Of a stretch of DNA of 64,000 bases, positions 48,487 to 57,571 are shown one piece after another. A program made the position numbers and the translations under genes. The stretch covers positions 1-64,000 of the forward strand of contig JAGWON010000003.1 of assembly GCA_028871055.1 (NCBI GenBank). Reading direction: 5' to 3'. The DNA is from Alphaproteobacteria bacterium (GTDB lineage Bacteria > Pseudomonadota > Alphaproteobacteria > ATCC43930 > CGMCC-115725). Below the pieces are notes generated by a model. It was given only the letters and a program-made list of their open reading frames with translations. It was not told the origin of the DNA and searched no databases. The stretch's first letter is position 1; the number at the start of each line of letters is the position of its first letter.

Positions 48487-50613
48487 TTGCCTCTCGCACC
48501 GGGGATTGCCGTGTGGCGTTTCGCCAAGCACGTTGAAGCGGGGCTCGTTCCTGCGGGCATCGCCAGCCTGTCGCGCGGCCGGTGGCTCGTGTCCCGCATC
48601 CTCGTGGTGACCACCCTACTGGTGGCGCTGCTGCATGCGGCCAACGGCGTGTTCGTCTATCACTTCTATTCAACCACCGCCGCGCGCGAAGCCGAGGCTC
48701 GCGAGGCGACCGCGACGTTGCTGGCCGAGCAGGCCAGCCACACGCTGACGGCGATCGATCTGACCATGGAGACGGTCGCGGCCAAGCTCCAGGCCCGGTT
48801 GAACGGCGGCCCGCTCACCATGGCCGACCAAGCCCTGCTCAAGGAAGAGAGCGGGCGCGTGCCGCACGTGGGTGCGCTGCTGGTGCTCGACCGCCGCGGC
48901 CGGGTGGCGCTCGATTCGGCCCGCTATCCGCCGGTGCCTCGCAATCTGGCGGACGAGTCTTATTTCACCGCGCTCGCGACCCCGGGCGCTACCGGGCCGT
49001 TCATCGGTCATCGCGCCTTCGGACCCAATGCCTCGCCCTATTTCAGCATGAGCCGGCCGATCTTCGGTCCGCAAAACCGCCGGATCGGCGCCGTCGTCGC
49101 CATCGTCGACCCGTCGTATTTCGCCGCCCTGCCCGGCACGCTGTCGAACGCCGCGGCGGCGGCGTATCTGGCGCGCAAGGACGACGACACGATCCTCGCC
49201 GGCGAGACGGGCGCCGGCGGCAGCGTTCCCGCCACGGCCCGCGCGCTCCTGGCGCAGCACGCCGGCGGCGTCACGAGCATCCGCGACATCGCCGGCTTCC
49301 CGCTGCGGATGATCGTCGCCGGGCCGCCGCCCGGCGCCGCGCCCGCCTTCCGCAATTTCGTCGTTTTCGACGTGATGGTCATGGCCGTCGTGACGGTGGT
49401 GGCGCTGTGGCTCGCCTGGCGGCTCACCAACGAGGAGCGCGCGCGCAGCGCCGCCGAGGACCGCCTGCGCGACGCCATCGAAAGCACGCCCGGCGGGTTC
49501 GCGCTTTACGACGGCGGCGACCGGCTGGTGCTGTGCAATCGCACCTACGTCGAATATTACACGCCGGCGGTGCAGCCGCTGGTCGTGCCCGGCGCGCGCT
49601 TCGAGACCATTGTCCGGCTGGTGGCCGAAGGCGGCGGCTGGGCCGAGGGCACCGACGAGAAATCGCAGCTGGCGCTGGTCGAACGGCGCCTCGCCGCGCA
49701 CCGCGAGGCCGCCACCGAGCTCGTGCAGCATTTGCGCGACGGCCGCTGGTTGCTGACGCGCGAGCGCCGCACCAAGGACGGCGGCATCGCCTGCTTCTAT
49801 ACCGAGATCACCCGCCTGAAACAGCAGGAGGAGGCGCTGCGGCGCAGCGAGCAGCTCGAGCGCGAGGCGCGCGAGACCGCCGAACGCGCCGATCGCGCCA
49901 AGAGCGCGTTCCTGGCGACGATGAGCCACGAATTGCGCACGCCGCTGAACGCGGTGATCGGGTTTTCGCAGATCATCGAGCAGGGGATGTTCGGGCCGCA
50001 GCCAGCGCGCTATCGCGAGTATGCGACGCTGATCCGGCGCAGCGGCGAACACCTGCTGACCATCATCAACGACATCCTGGACATCGCCAAGCTACAGTCG
50101 GGCAAGACCGAGCTGCGGCTGGAGAGCGCGGCGCTGGCGCCGATCGTCGACGAGGCGGTGCGGCTGGTGGCGCCGCGCGCCGAGGCCGCCGGCCTGACCC
50201 TGGTCCAGGACATCGCCGCCGACATGCCGCCGGTGCGCGTCGATTTGACCCGCATCCGTCAGGTGCTCCTCAACCTCCTGTCGAACGCCATCAAGTTCAC
50301 CCCAGCGGACGGCACGGTCACGATCACGGCGCGCCCTGGAGCGGGCGCGGTCGAGATCGCCGTCGGCGACACCGGCATCGGCATGGCCGCCGCCGACATC
50401 CCCAAGGCGCTCGAGCCCTTCGGCCAGATCGCCAACGCCATGACCCGGGCGCACGAGGGCACCGGCCTCGGCTTGCCGCTATCCAAGAGCCTGGTCGAGC
50501 TCCATGGCGGCCAATTCTCGATCAAGAGCGCCCCCGGACAAGGCACCACCGTGACCGTCACCCTGCCGGTCGACGAGGCGGCGCCGGCCCGCGCCTTGCG
50601 TGGCGTGGGCTAG
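48487..50613 (+). CDS. Membrane sensor histidine kinase (Cache-like sensor, PAS, HisKA, HATPase)
   Basis: 708 residues. A membrane helix (about 37-58) and a second (about 292-315) enclose a periplasmic double-Cache-like sensor region. A PAS domain follows (about 325-440, AIESTPGGFALYDGGDRLVLCNRTYVEYY). The kinase core has HisKA FLATMSHELRTPLNAVIGFSQII (His near 480), then IRQVLLNLLSNAIKF (N box), GDTGIGM and GTGLGLPLSKSLVELHGG. No receiver or response regulator adjoins. The start may be TTG 48487 (GAGG ahead) or GTG 48511. The neighbouring repeat GGTTAACC occurs upstream. Confidence 0.92.
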   Translation: MPLAPGIAVWRFAKHVEAGLVPAGIASLSRGRWLVSRILVVTTLLVALLHAANGVFVYHFYSTTAAREAEAREATATLLAEQASHTLTAIDLTMETVAAKLQARLNGGPLTMADQALLKEESGRVPHVGALLVLDRRGRVALDSARYPPVPRNLADESYFTALATPGATGPFIGHRAFGPNASPYFSMSRPIFGPQNRRIGAVVAIVDPSYFAALPGTLSNAAAAAYLARKDDDTILAGETGAGGSVPATARALLAQHAGGVTSIRDIAGFPLRMIVAGPPPGAAPAFRNFVVFDVMVMAVVTVVALWLAWRLTNEERARSAAEDRLRDAIESTPGGFALYDGGDRLVLCNRTYVEYYTPAVQPLVVPGARFETIVRLVAEGGGWAEGTDEKSQLALVERRLAAHREAATELVQHLRDGRWLLTRERRTKDGGIACFYTEITRLKQQEEALRRSEQLEREARETAERADRAKSAFLATMSHELRTPLNAVIGFSQIIEQGMFGPQPARYREYATLIRRSGEHLLTIINDILDIAKLQSGKTELRLESAALAPIVDEAVRLVAPRAEAAGLTLVQDIAADMPPVRVDLTRIRQVLLNLLSNAIKFTPADGTVTITARPGAGAVEIAVGDTGIGMAAADIPKALEPFGQIANAMTRAHEGTGLGLPLSKSLVELHGGQFSIKSAPGQGTTVTVTLPVDEAAPARALRGVG

Positions 50614-50670
50614 GGGCGGGCTGACCGCCGCCGCCCCGCCGTGCTAGAAAGCAGGGTTGAGGAGCGGTGC

Positions 50671-50838
50671 ATGAACAGGTCCAACCGCAAGTGGCGACGT
50701 CGAGTGCTCGGTACCGTCGTTGGCGTGCTGACGGTGTTCTTGCTGGCGCGTTGCAACGACGGCGTGCACGGCTCGGCGAACGCCAGCGGCAGCGATCGCG
50801 GCTCGGCCGGACAAATCCGGCTCGGCCTGCCGTTCTGA
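50671..50838 (+). CDS. Small hypothetical protein, possible exported peptide
   Basis: 55 residues, starting MNRSNRKWRRRVLGTVVGVL. The basic N terminus, one hydrophobic stretch and the following LLARCND resemble a short signal or lipobox-like segment, but the lipobox (LARC) is poor. A strong GAGGAG lies six bases before the ATG, which is the main support. It follows the kinase by 57 bases and is convergent with the next gene. No homologue is recognised. Confidence 0.45.
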   Translation: MNRSNRKWRRRVLGTVVGVLTVFLLARCNDGVHGSANASGSDRGSAGQIRLGLPF

Positions 50839-50852
50839 GCGACAGCGGGACT

Positions 50853-51437
50853 TTAGCGCGAGGAGGCGTGCAGGCGCCGCGCCGGCACGGCCATGGGCCG
50901 GGGCTGTGGACGCGGCGCGACAGCCGGCCGCAGCGGTGCGACTGCGAATCCGGAGACCGGTTGCGGCGCTGTCGCATGCTCGAGCCGCTCGACCAAGGCG
51001 CGGTTCGCCGCCATCAGCACATCCATCTGCCGCAGACGCGAGTCGAGTGCGGCCCGGCCGTTGTCGCGCGGCGCGACCGGTGCCGGGCAATAGGCGCGAT
51101 CGCCGCCGTGGTCGCGACCGGCGGCCGTCATCGCCGGTGCGTGGCGCGGCGCGGTCGGAACGTAACGCTCCTGCCAGCGCGGGTCGTAGAAATCCCCCGT
51201 CTGGCGGCGGCGGCGGAAGCTGCCGATGGCGAGCACGCCGACCGTGGCGGCGACGACGGCGCCCCACATGATGGCGATGCCGTAGGCGATCTCCTGCGCG
51301 CCCGAGGTCGGCGGGAACAGCGCGACCAGCGGATCAAGCGAGATGATCAGGAACAAGCTCACCGCCGCGCCGCTGACCGCCGCGAGCAGGAACAGCAGGA
51401 ACGACGTGCCGAAGCCGATGCCGGACGAAGACCGCAT
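50853..51437 (-). CDS. Hypothetical membrane protein with two helices
   Basis: 194 residues. Two adjacent membrane helices (about residues 8-32 and 48-72) are followed by a Pro/Arg/Ala-rich cytoplasmic tail with one predicted helix (ALDSRLRQMDVLMAANRALVERLEH). The ATG at 51437 (MRSSSGIGFG) with AAGGG before it is preferred to an upstream in-frame ATG (51530) in AT-rich leader. No family recognised. Confidence 0.65.
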   Translation of the reverse strand: MRSSSGIGFGTSFLLFLLAAVSGAAVSLFLIISLDPLVALFPPTSGAQEIAYGIAIMWGAVVAATVGVLAIGSFRRRRQTGDFYDPRWQERYVPTAPRHAPAMTAAGRDHGGDRAYCPAPVAPRDNGRAALDSRLRQMDVLMAANRALVERLEHATAPQPVSGFAVAPLRPAVAPRPQPRPMAVPARRLHASSR

Positions 51438-51499
51438 TGCAGAACCCTTATCCGGAGAATGGGACGAGCCGGTCGCCGCCATTCGCGAATCCCTCCTCA

Positions 51500-51625
51500 T
51501 TCTTTTATGGTTAAAACGCTGCGAATACAAGAAAAATATAGTTAATTACTTTGTCAAATATGGTTAATACTATTTAATCAAAGTAATAAAATGTAAGCTC
51601 TCTATGGTTAATATTAATAAAGCGT
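51500..51625. promoter_or_regulatory. AT-rich leader with three TATGGTTAA copies
   Basis: This is the most AT-rich stretch of the window. TATGGTTAA occurs at 51506-51514, 51559-51567 and 51603-51611, spaced 53 and 44 bases, with a TTAATATTAA palindrome overlapping the third. It lies upstream of the two-helix membrane protein gene and probably contains its promoter and a regulator site. Confidence 0.45.
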
Positions 51626-51686
51626 CGGAAGGATTGACCGGCGCCGCGAGGCGCGACGTCAAATCGGCCGACGCGCCGGCAAGCGT

Positions 51687-52802
51687 TCAATAGCCCGGAT
51701 GGCTGAGATCGAGCAGCGGGAAGGCCGACAGCACGTGTGGCGGATAAACCGGCGGTGCCGCGATCACCATCTCGCGCTTGAGTTCGGCGTAGCGCGTCGC
51801 GCCCAGCAGGCCGAGGCACATGCGGATCTCGGTCTCAAGCAGCTCGAGCACCCGAAGCACGCCGGCGTCGCCCGCAGCGGCTAGGCCATAGCAATAGAGC
51901 CGGCCGATGCCGACCGCGTCGGCACCCAGCGCCAGCGCCTTGACCACGTCGCTGCCGCGGCAGAAGCCACCGTCGACGACGATGCGCGCGCGCCCCTTCA
52001 CCGCCGCCGCCACCTCGGGCAGGACGTCGATCGCGCCGCAGCCGTGGTCGAGCTGGCGGCCGCCGTGATTCGAGACGTAGACGACCGCCGCGCCGAGCTG
52101 GCAGGCGAGCTCGGCGTCCTCGGCGGTGACGATGCCCTTGAGGATGATCGGGATGTCGTGCCTGGCCTTGAAGCGGGCGACGTCGTCCCAGTCGAACGCC
52201 GCCTGGAAGCGCTCCATCTCGGCCACCACCTGGCCCCGGCCGCCGATGACATAGCGCTTGGCGATGTCGCGCTCGCGCCTGCTGTACAGCGCGGTGTCGA
52301 CGGTGAAGCAGAAGGCCTCGTAGCCATTGTCGATCGACCGCCGGCCGTAATCGTCGACCCACTCCATGTCGCCGCGCACGTAGAGCTGGAAAATCCGGCG
52401 GCAAGCCGGCGCGGCCTTGGCGGTCGCCTCGAGTCCGGGCTTGGCGACCGAGCTGACGACCATCGGCACGCCGAACGCGGCAGCGGCGCGCGCGACGGCG
52501 GCGGTGCCTTCGGCATTGAGATTCTCGATCGAGCCGATCGGCGCTAGCACGACGGGCAGCCGCGCCGGCTTGCCGAAGACCTGTGCCGTGGCGTCGACCC
52601 GCGACACGTCGCGCAGCACACGCGGCCGGAAGCCGAGGCTGTCGAGCGCCAGTCGGTTGCGCCGGATCGTGGTCTCGCTCTCGGCCGCGCCGGTGAGATA
52701 ATCCCAGAAATTCGTCGGCAGGGCGTTGCGCGCTGCACGGACGATCTCGTGCAGCGTGGCGTAGCGCCCGCCGAGGCCGCTGTCGGCCGTCGTTTCGGTC
52801 AT
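51687..52802 (-). CDS. FMN-dependent alpha-hydroxy acid dehydrogenase/oxidase
   Basis: 371 residues. Family motifs are FWDYLTGAAESETTIRRNRLALD, LPVVLAPIGSIENLNAEGTAAVARAAAAFGVP, the catalytic VYVSNHGGRQLDHGCGAIDVLPE (His-Gly-Gly-Arg) and VVDGGFCRGSDVVKALALGADAVGIGR. It oxidises a 2-hydroxy acid such as lactate, glycolate or mandelate using FMN. The exact acid cannot be fixed. The ATG overlaps the upstream hydrolase stop (ATGA), so the pair is coupled. Confidence 0.92.
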   Translation of the reverse strand: MTETTADSGLGGRYATLHEIVRAARNALPTNFWDYLTGAAESETTIRRNRLALDSLGFRPRVLRDVSRVDATAQVFGKPARLPVVLAPIGSIENLNAEGTAAVARAAAAFGVPMVVSSVAKPGLEATAKAAPACRRIFQLYVRGDMEWVDDYGRRSIDNGYEAFCFTVDTALYSRRERDIAKRYVIGGRGQVVAEMERFQAAFDWDDVARFKARHDIPIILKGIVTAEDAELACQLGAAVVYVSNHGGRQLDHGCGAIDVLPEVAAAVKGRARIVVDGGFCRGSDVVKALALGADAVGIGRLYCYGLAAAGDAGVLRVLELLETEIRMCLGLLGATRYAELKREMVIAAPPVYPPHVLSAFPLLDLSHPGY

Positions 52803-54559
52803 TTGGATTTCCTTTGCCGGATCGGCCGCGCCGGAATGACCGGCAGCAGCAGGTAGGGTGCCGCGCCGGCACCGAAATGCAGCGTGGTGCGGCCGCCGAA
52901 GAGCGCAACCGGCCGGTCGCGCGGATCGTCGTGCACGAACGGGCCGCAGCCGCGCATCGGATGTTTCATGTTGGAGAGCCGGGCCGGCAGGCCGGCATGT
53001 TCGTAGTCGCGGCCGCGCACCGACAACCCCAGGCGATAGCCCTTGGGCACGACGATCGAGGTCGGCCACAGCTCGATGTCGAGCGTCACCGAGCGGCCGG
53101 GCTTCAACGGCTCGATCCGATCGTGCGTGTGATAAGGCCGCCAGCGGCGAGTGAGACGGCGGTCGAAGCGGCGGTGCGAGGCGCGCAGCCAGCCCTGCGC
53201 CACCGGCGTGTGCGGATCGAGCGCGCCTTGGAACGCGACCTCCTTGCCGGCCGGATCGAACAGCAGCAGCACCAGAAACAGATCGGCATCGGCGGTCGAG
53301 GACGCGACGACGAGCCTCGCGGCGACAGGCCCAGTGATCTCGGTCTCGCGATCAACCGGCTCGGACATGAAGGTGATGCCGTCGCCGAGCGCGGCGAATT
53401 CGAGCGCGGCCTTTTTCCGCGCCGGCGTCGTGCCGAGCGTCAGGTCGGGCCGGAGGTGGAGCTTGGTCCAGCGCGTGCGCTTCAAGGGCCATTCCTTCTC
53501 GAAGCGCTCGACGAAGCGGTCGACGTGCCGCACTTGGAGCCGCACCCTCGGCTCCTTGTCCCAGCCGTTCTTCTCGCCTTTGAGGAAATAGCCGAAGAAG
53601 CGCTTCTGCAGGCCGACGCCGTAATCGGTGTAGAACTCGACCCAGTGCGTGCCGCCGTGGGCCTCGAGCCATTTGTGCCGCGACGCCGCGCGCGTGAAGG
53701 CCTCGAAGTTGCCGCGCGGATGCAGGCCTTGCCCGCCCCAATTCGCCGCCGACAGGAACGGCACCGTGACCTTGTCCCAGCGCGCCGAGCGCGCCCGGTG
53801 CCAGGCATCGTCGAGCGGATGCGCGAGGATGTCGTTGCCGAAGTCGCGGCGGTTGGCGGCGAGCTCGGCCTCGCTCAGCGTTTCCGGGCCGCACACCAGA
53901 TCGCCGGTGATGGCGCTCTTCGGGCCGCGCGCGCCGAGCCCGTGCTGCACCGACTTCACCTGCATGTCGTACCAGCTGGCCCAGAAGGTCGACAGGATGC
54001 CGCCGTGATGGCTCGCATCGCGGTAGAAGTCGGCAGAGCCCTCCCAGGCGCAGATCGCCGCCAGGTGCGGCGGCCGCCGCGACGCCACGGTCCACGCATT
54101 CATCGCGTAGTACGAGATGCCGTTGATGCCGACCTTGCCGTTGCACCAGGCCTGGCGCGCGACCCATTCGATGCAGTCGTGGAAATCGCGGCTCTCGCGC
54201 GGCGAGAAATGGTCGATGGTGCCAGGCGAGCGGCCGGCGCCGCGCGAATCGACGCGCACACAGGCATAGCCGTCGGGCACCCATTTCTCGGGATCGGCGA
54301 CCTCCCAGTTCTGGTACTTGTTCGACGAACCCGCGGTCACGTCGGGATGGTTCTTCGCCATGATCTCCCAGGCGGTCGGATAGCCGTCCTGGAACGCGAG
54401 GCCCTTGGCGTAGGGTCCATAGGTCACGATCGCCGGCACCTTGCCGGCGTCGGTCGGGCGGAAGACATCGGCGCGCAGTATCACGCCGTCGTTCATCGCG
54501 ATCGGCACATCCCAATCGATGTGCATGCCGTCACGGATTTCGTTCTGCGCCCCTGTCAT
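52799..54559 (-). CDS. CocE/NonD family hydrolase (X-Pro dipeptidyl-peptidase-like acyl hydrolase)
   Basis: 586 residues. The alpha/beta-hydrolase core (about 15-340) has VRVDSRGAGRSPG, the nucleophile elbow VGINGISYYAMNAW (Ser near residue 142) and GGTHW with the likely catalytic His. The C-terminal jelly-roll domain spans about 360-580. Members hydrolyse esters or amide bonds such as cocaine or beta-lactam side chains. The natural substrate here is unknown. GGGGAGG precedes ATG 54559. It is divergent from the ABC transporter and coupled to the FMN oxidase gene, suggesting one degradative step after another. Confidence 0.9.
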   Translation of the reverse strand: MTGAQNEIRDGMHIDWDVPIAMNDGVILRADVFRPTDAGKVPAIVTYGPYAKGLAFQDGYPTAWEIMAKNHPDVTAGSSNKYQNWEVADPEKWVPDGYACVRVDSRGAGRSPGTIDHFSPRESRDFHDCIEWVARQAWCNGKVGINGISYYAMNAWTVASRRPPHLAAICAWEGSADFYRDASHHGGILSTFWASWYDMQVKSVQHGLGARGPKSAITGDLVCGPETLSEAELAANRRDFGNDILAHPLDDAWHRARSARWDKVTVPFLSAANWGGQGLHPRGNFEAFTRAASRHKWLEAHGGTHWVEFYTDYGVGLQKRFFGYFLKGEKNGWDKEPRVRLQVRHVDRFVERFEKEWPLKRTRWTKLHLRPDLTLGTTPARKKAALEFAALGDGITFMSEPVDRETEITGPVAARLVVASSTADADLFLVLLLFDPAGKEVAFQGALDPHTPVAQGWLRASHRRFDRRLTRRWRPYHTHDRIEPLKPGRSVTLDIELWPTSIVVPKGYRLGLSVRGRDYEHAGLPARLSNMKHPMRGCGPFVHDDPRDRPVALFGGRTTLHFGAGAAPYLLLPVIPARPIRQRKSK

Positions 54560-54695
54560 TTTCGTTCCTCCCCCGCCGCGTCCCGACCGCCGGCAAAATC
54601 GGCTTGCCGGCCGGGGCGAGATGATACAGTTTCCCGCCGCGGCCGCCACAACGGGGTTGGTCGAAAGACGGACGGCGGGAGACTAAAGGCGCGGC

Positions 54696-55520
54696 ATGGC
54701 GCGTAGCAAATCGGGGCCGGGCGCCTTGGAGGGCGGCGCGCTGTTCTCTTGGCGTGGGCGCAGCGTGCGCCGCGGCCTGACGGCGCTCGTCGTCGTCCTG
54801 GTTGGCTGGGAGATCCTCGGCCGCACGGTGCTCGACAATCCACTGTTCTTCGCGCCGCTGTCGCAGGTCGCGCTCGCCGCCGTCAAGCTGTGGCAGTCGG
54901 GCGAGCTGCCGCGCGACATCGCGGTGAGCTTCACCGAGCTCGCCTACGGCATGGTGGCGTCGGTGATCGTCGGCGTCGTCATTGGCGTGCTGCTCGGCAT
55001 CAGCCAGCGGCTGCGCGATTACACGGAACTGTTCATCATCGCGCTCTATGCCACGCCCCTGGTGGCGGTCGCTCCGCTGCTGATTCTTTGGCTCGGGATC
55101 GGCGTCGTCTCGAAAGCGGCCGTCGTATTCCTGACCGCGGCCTTCCCGGTGCTGATCAACACCGCCGCCGGCGTGCGCGGCGCCGACGCGCAACTGGTCG
55201 AGGTGGCGCAAGCCTTCGCCGCGACGCGCGCGCAAGTTGTGCGCAAAGTGCTGGTGCCCGCCTCCGTGCCGTTCATGCTGACCGGCGTGCGGCTGGCCAT
55301 CGGCCGCGGCATCGTCGGCGTCGTCGTCGGCGAGTTGTTCGGCGCGCGCGCCGGCCTGGGCTATCTCATCTTCACCGCCGGTCAGACCTTCGACGTGCCG
55401 TCGCTGTTCGTCGGCGTGCTGACCCTGGCGCTGGTGGGCGTCGGGCTGACGCTCGCGGCCGCCGCGGTCGAGCGCCATGCGTTGCGCTGGCGGCGGCCGG
55501 CCCTGGACGCCACGCCATGA
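54696..55520 (+). CDS. ABC transporter permease, NitT/TauT (SsuC) family
   Basis: 274 residues with about six helices. The permease EAA-like loop is VEVAQAFAATRAQVVRKVLVPASVPFMLTGVRLAIGRG, typical of SsuC/TauC. It forms the membrane channel of an importer for a sulfonate-, nitrate- or similar small molecule. It is followed by the ATPase and binding-protein genes on the same strand. Its stop overlaps an ATG (55517) of the next, damaged gene. Confidence 0.92.
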   Translation: MARSKSGPGALEGGALFSWRGRSVRRGLTALVVVLVGWEILGRTVLDNPLFFAPLSQVALAAVKLWQSGELPRDIAVSFTELAYGMVASVIVGVVIGVLLGISQRLRDYTELFIIALYATPLVAVAPLLILWLGIGVVSKAAVVFLTAAFPVLINTAAGVRGADAQLVEVAQAFAATRAQVVRKVLVPASVPFMLTGVRLAIGRGIVGVVVGELFGARAGLGYLIFTAGQTFDVPSLFVGVLTLALVGVGLTLAAAAVERHALRWRRPALDATP

Positions 55521-56282
55521 GCGCGCGGCAGCCGTCACGATCGACAACCTGGGCATGCGCTTCGCGGCGGCCGACGCGGCGCACGATGTCTTCAGCGGCG
55601 TCAACCTGACGATCCAGCCCGGCGAGTTCTTCGTCATCGTCGGCCCGTCGGGCTGCGGCAAGACCACTTTGCTGCGGATCGTTCAGGGGCTGATCCAGCC
55701 GACCTCCGGCCGCGTCCTAGTCGGCGATGTACCGATCACCGGTCCAGGCACCGACCGCGGCTTCGTTTTTCAGCAGGACTCGCTTTATCCGTGGCGGACG
55801 GTCGCGGCCAACGTGGTGTTCGGACTCGAGCTCCAGGGCGCCGCGCCGGAAACCGCGCGCGCCCGCGCGCGACAGCTGATCGAGCTGGTCGGCCTCGCGG
55901 GCTACGAGCTGCACTATCGCACCAGCTGTCGGGCGGCATGCGCCAGCGCGTCAATCTGGCGCGCGCCATGGCGATCGAGCCGCAGATCCTGCTGATGGAC
56001 GAGCCCTTCGCCGCGCTCGACGCGCTGACCCGCGCGGCGATGCAGCAGGAACTGCTGCGCATCGTCGCCGCCGCCAAGACGACGGTGATCTTCATCACCC
56101 ACCAGATCGAGGAGGCGGTGCTGCTCGCCGACCGCGTCGCGGTGATGAACGCGCGTCCGGGCCGGATCAGACGGATGCTGACGATCGACTTTCCCCGGCC
56201 ACGCGATCCGGCTATCAAGCGAAGCGTGCCGTTCCAGGAATACGCCGGTGAACTCGAAGGGCTGATCGGCCATGCCGATTGA
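55517..56282 (+). pseudogene. NitT/TauT-type ABC transporter ATPase, frameshifted near 55918
   Basis: The first part reads VTIDNLGMRFAAADAAHDVFSGVNLTI and Walker A GPSGCGKTTLLRIVQGL, with Q-loop FVFQQDSLYPWRTV. It then leaves frame after GLAGYELHY. The next frame resumes exactly with HQLSGGMRQRVNLARAMA (signature), ILLMDEPFAALDALTR (Walker B) and VIFITHQIEEAVLLADRV. Adding one C between TAT and CGCACC at 55918 restores TAT CCG CAC CAG and one protein. The ATG at 55517 (ATGA overlap with the permease) is also one base out of frame with VTIDNLG, so a second indel near 55530 is possible. Either a decayed gene or base errors. Confidence 0.85.
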
Positions 56283-56303
56283 CGACAGGGAGGGAGACAA
56301 GCG

Positions 56304-57290
56304 ATGGGATTCCACGAGCATAACGGCGCGGTGAAGCGCATCCTGCTTGCGGCGGCGATCGCCGCCGGCATGTCGGCCGGCCATTCGGCGCAGGCGCTCG
56401 AGCCGCTGGCGATGACCTACGTTCCCGCCAACGCCGTCTATTGGGATCTCGACGTCGCCATCGAGCGCGGCTTCTTCCGCGACGAGGGCTTTTCGCCCTC
56501 GATCGTCTCGATGCAATCGTCGCCCGGTGGCATCCAGGAAGCGGTCGGCCATTCGGTCCAGCTCGCCGGCGGCTCGCCCGAGCCGTCGATCGAGGCCTAT
56601 GAACACGGCGCGACCGATATCGGTTTCATCGGCGCGCCTGTGCGCGGCGTCGACTGGACGCTGAACGTCTTGCCATCGATCAAGTCGCTCGCCGACCTCA
56701 AGGGCAAGACCATCGGCGTGTCGGCGATCAAGGGCGGCGAGCTCGCATTGACGCGCGCGCTGCTCGCCAAGGGCGGACTCAAGCCGGGCGACTACGATGT
56801 CATCCAGGTCGGTGTGTCGCCGCTGAAGCTGGCGGCGATGAAGCGCGGCTCGATCGCCGCCGCGGCGCTCTTCCAGCCGTCGGGCCTGCTCGCCCGGAAG
56901 ATCGGGTTTCCGGTGCTGATCGATTTCACCACCGTACCCAGCTATCCCTATCCGACCTATACCGTCGGGCGCAGCTGGGCGCACGCGCAAAACAACGGCA
57001 AGCGCCTGGCGCGCGCCATCGTGCGGGCACAGAAATGGCTGGCGGACCGGCACAATCGCCAGGACGCCATCGCCGTCCTCGGCAAATACACCAAGTCGAC
57101 GCCCGATATCCTGAACGCCACCTACGACATGTATTTCGTCAAGCCCAAGATCATGGACGGCGACGGCAAGCTCGACCTTGCCGGCATGCGCCGCCTGCTG
57201 GCGATCATCAAGGCGCAGGGCGATCTTTCCGGCACGCCCGATCCTGGGACGTTCGTAATTCCGGCGGCCGATGGCGGGCTCTACCGCTAG
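56304..57290 (+). CDS. ABC transporter substrate-binding protein, NitT/TauT type
   Basis: 328 residues. A signal peptide ends near GHSAQA (residue 31). The periplasmic-binding fold of the SsuA/TauA/NMT1 kind is shown by DLDVAIERGFFRDEGFSPSIV, SGGSPEPSIEA-like LAGGSPEPSIEAYEHGATDIGFIG and LADLKGKTIGVSAIKGGELALTRALLAKGGL. It captures the ligand of the permease/ATPase encoded just before it. The ligand is unknown. GGGAGG precedes the start. Confidence 0.9.
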   Translation: MGFHEHNGAVKRILLAAAIAAGMSAGHSAQALEPLAMTYVPANAVYWDLDVAIERGFFRDEGFSPSIVSMQSSPGGIQEAVGHSVQLAGGSPEPSIEAYEHGATDIGFIGAPVRGVDWTLNVLPSIKSLADLKGKTIGVSAIKGGELALTRALLAKGGLKPGDYDVIQVGVSPLKLAAMKRGSIAAAALFQPSGLLARKIGFPVLIDFTTVPSYPYPTYTVGRSWAHAQNNGKRLARAIVRAQKWLADRHNRQDAIAVLGKYTKSTPDILNATYDMYFVKPKIMDGDGKLDLAGMRRLLAIIKAQGDLSGTPDPGTFVIPAADGGLYR

Positions 57291-57427
57291 ACCGGCGTGC
57301 CGCCCGACGGCACCGTCGTCATGGCCGGACTTGGCCGCGGCCAGAGCGAAAAAAGAAGGCGGCGGTCCGGCATAGGACCGAACCGCCACCCTGCCCCTTG
57401 GGGGAGGCATCAACTGAGGGGACGGCG

Positions 57428-57454
57428 CCGGACCCGGAGGGCTGCCGGGTCCGG
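57428..57454. terminator. Perfect 10-base hairpin after the binding-protein gene
   Basis: CCGGACCCGG (57428-57437) and CCGGGTCCGG (57445-57454) form a perfect stem with a seven-base loop. A smaller hairpin, CGGTCC and GGACCG (57363-57380), lies just before it. There is no T-tract, so a rho-independent terminator is uncertain. A transcript-stabilising hairpin is the alternative. The remainder of 57291-57571 shows no gene. Confidence 0.45.
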
Positions 57455-57571
57455 GCGATCGTCGATCGCAGCCGTCGCGTGGCGGGCACACTGTGCCGCA
57501 TTCCCCATGACGCTAACGTGACGCGCCGGTGGCGCTTCGGTGACAGCAGCGGTGGATAACGCGCAGCGCGC

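Noticed and set aside
50613-50637. GGGGCGG/CCGCCCC hairpin after the sensor kinase as a terminator
   Set aside because: There is no T-run after it and such GC stems are frequent by chance in this composition.
51540-51620. Possible CtrA binding sites (TTAA-spacer-TTAA)
   Set aside because: The spacings seen (6 and 2 bases) do not match the required 7, and the region is simply AT-rich.
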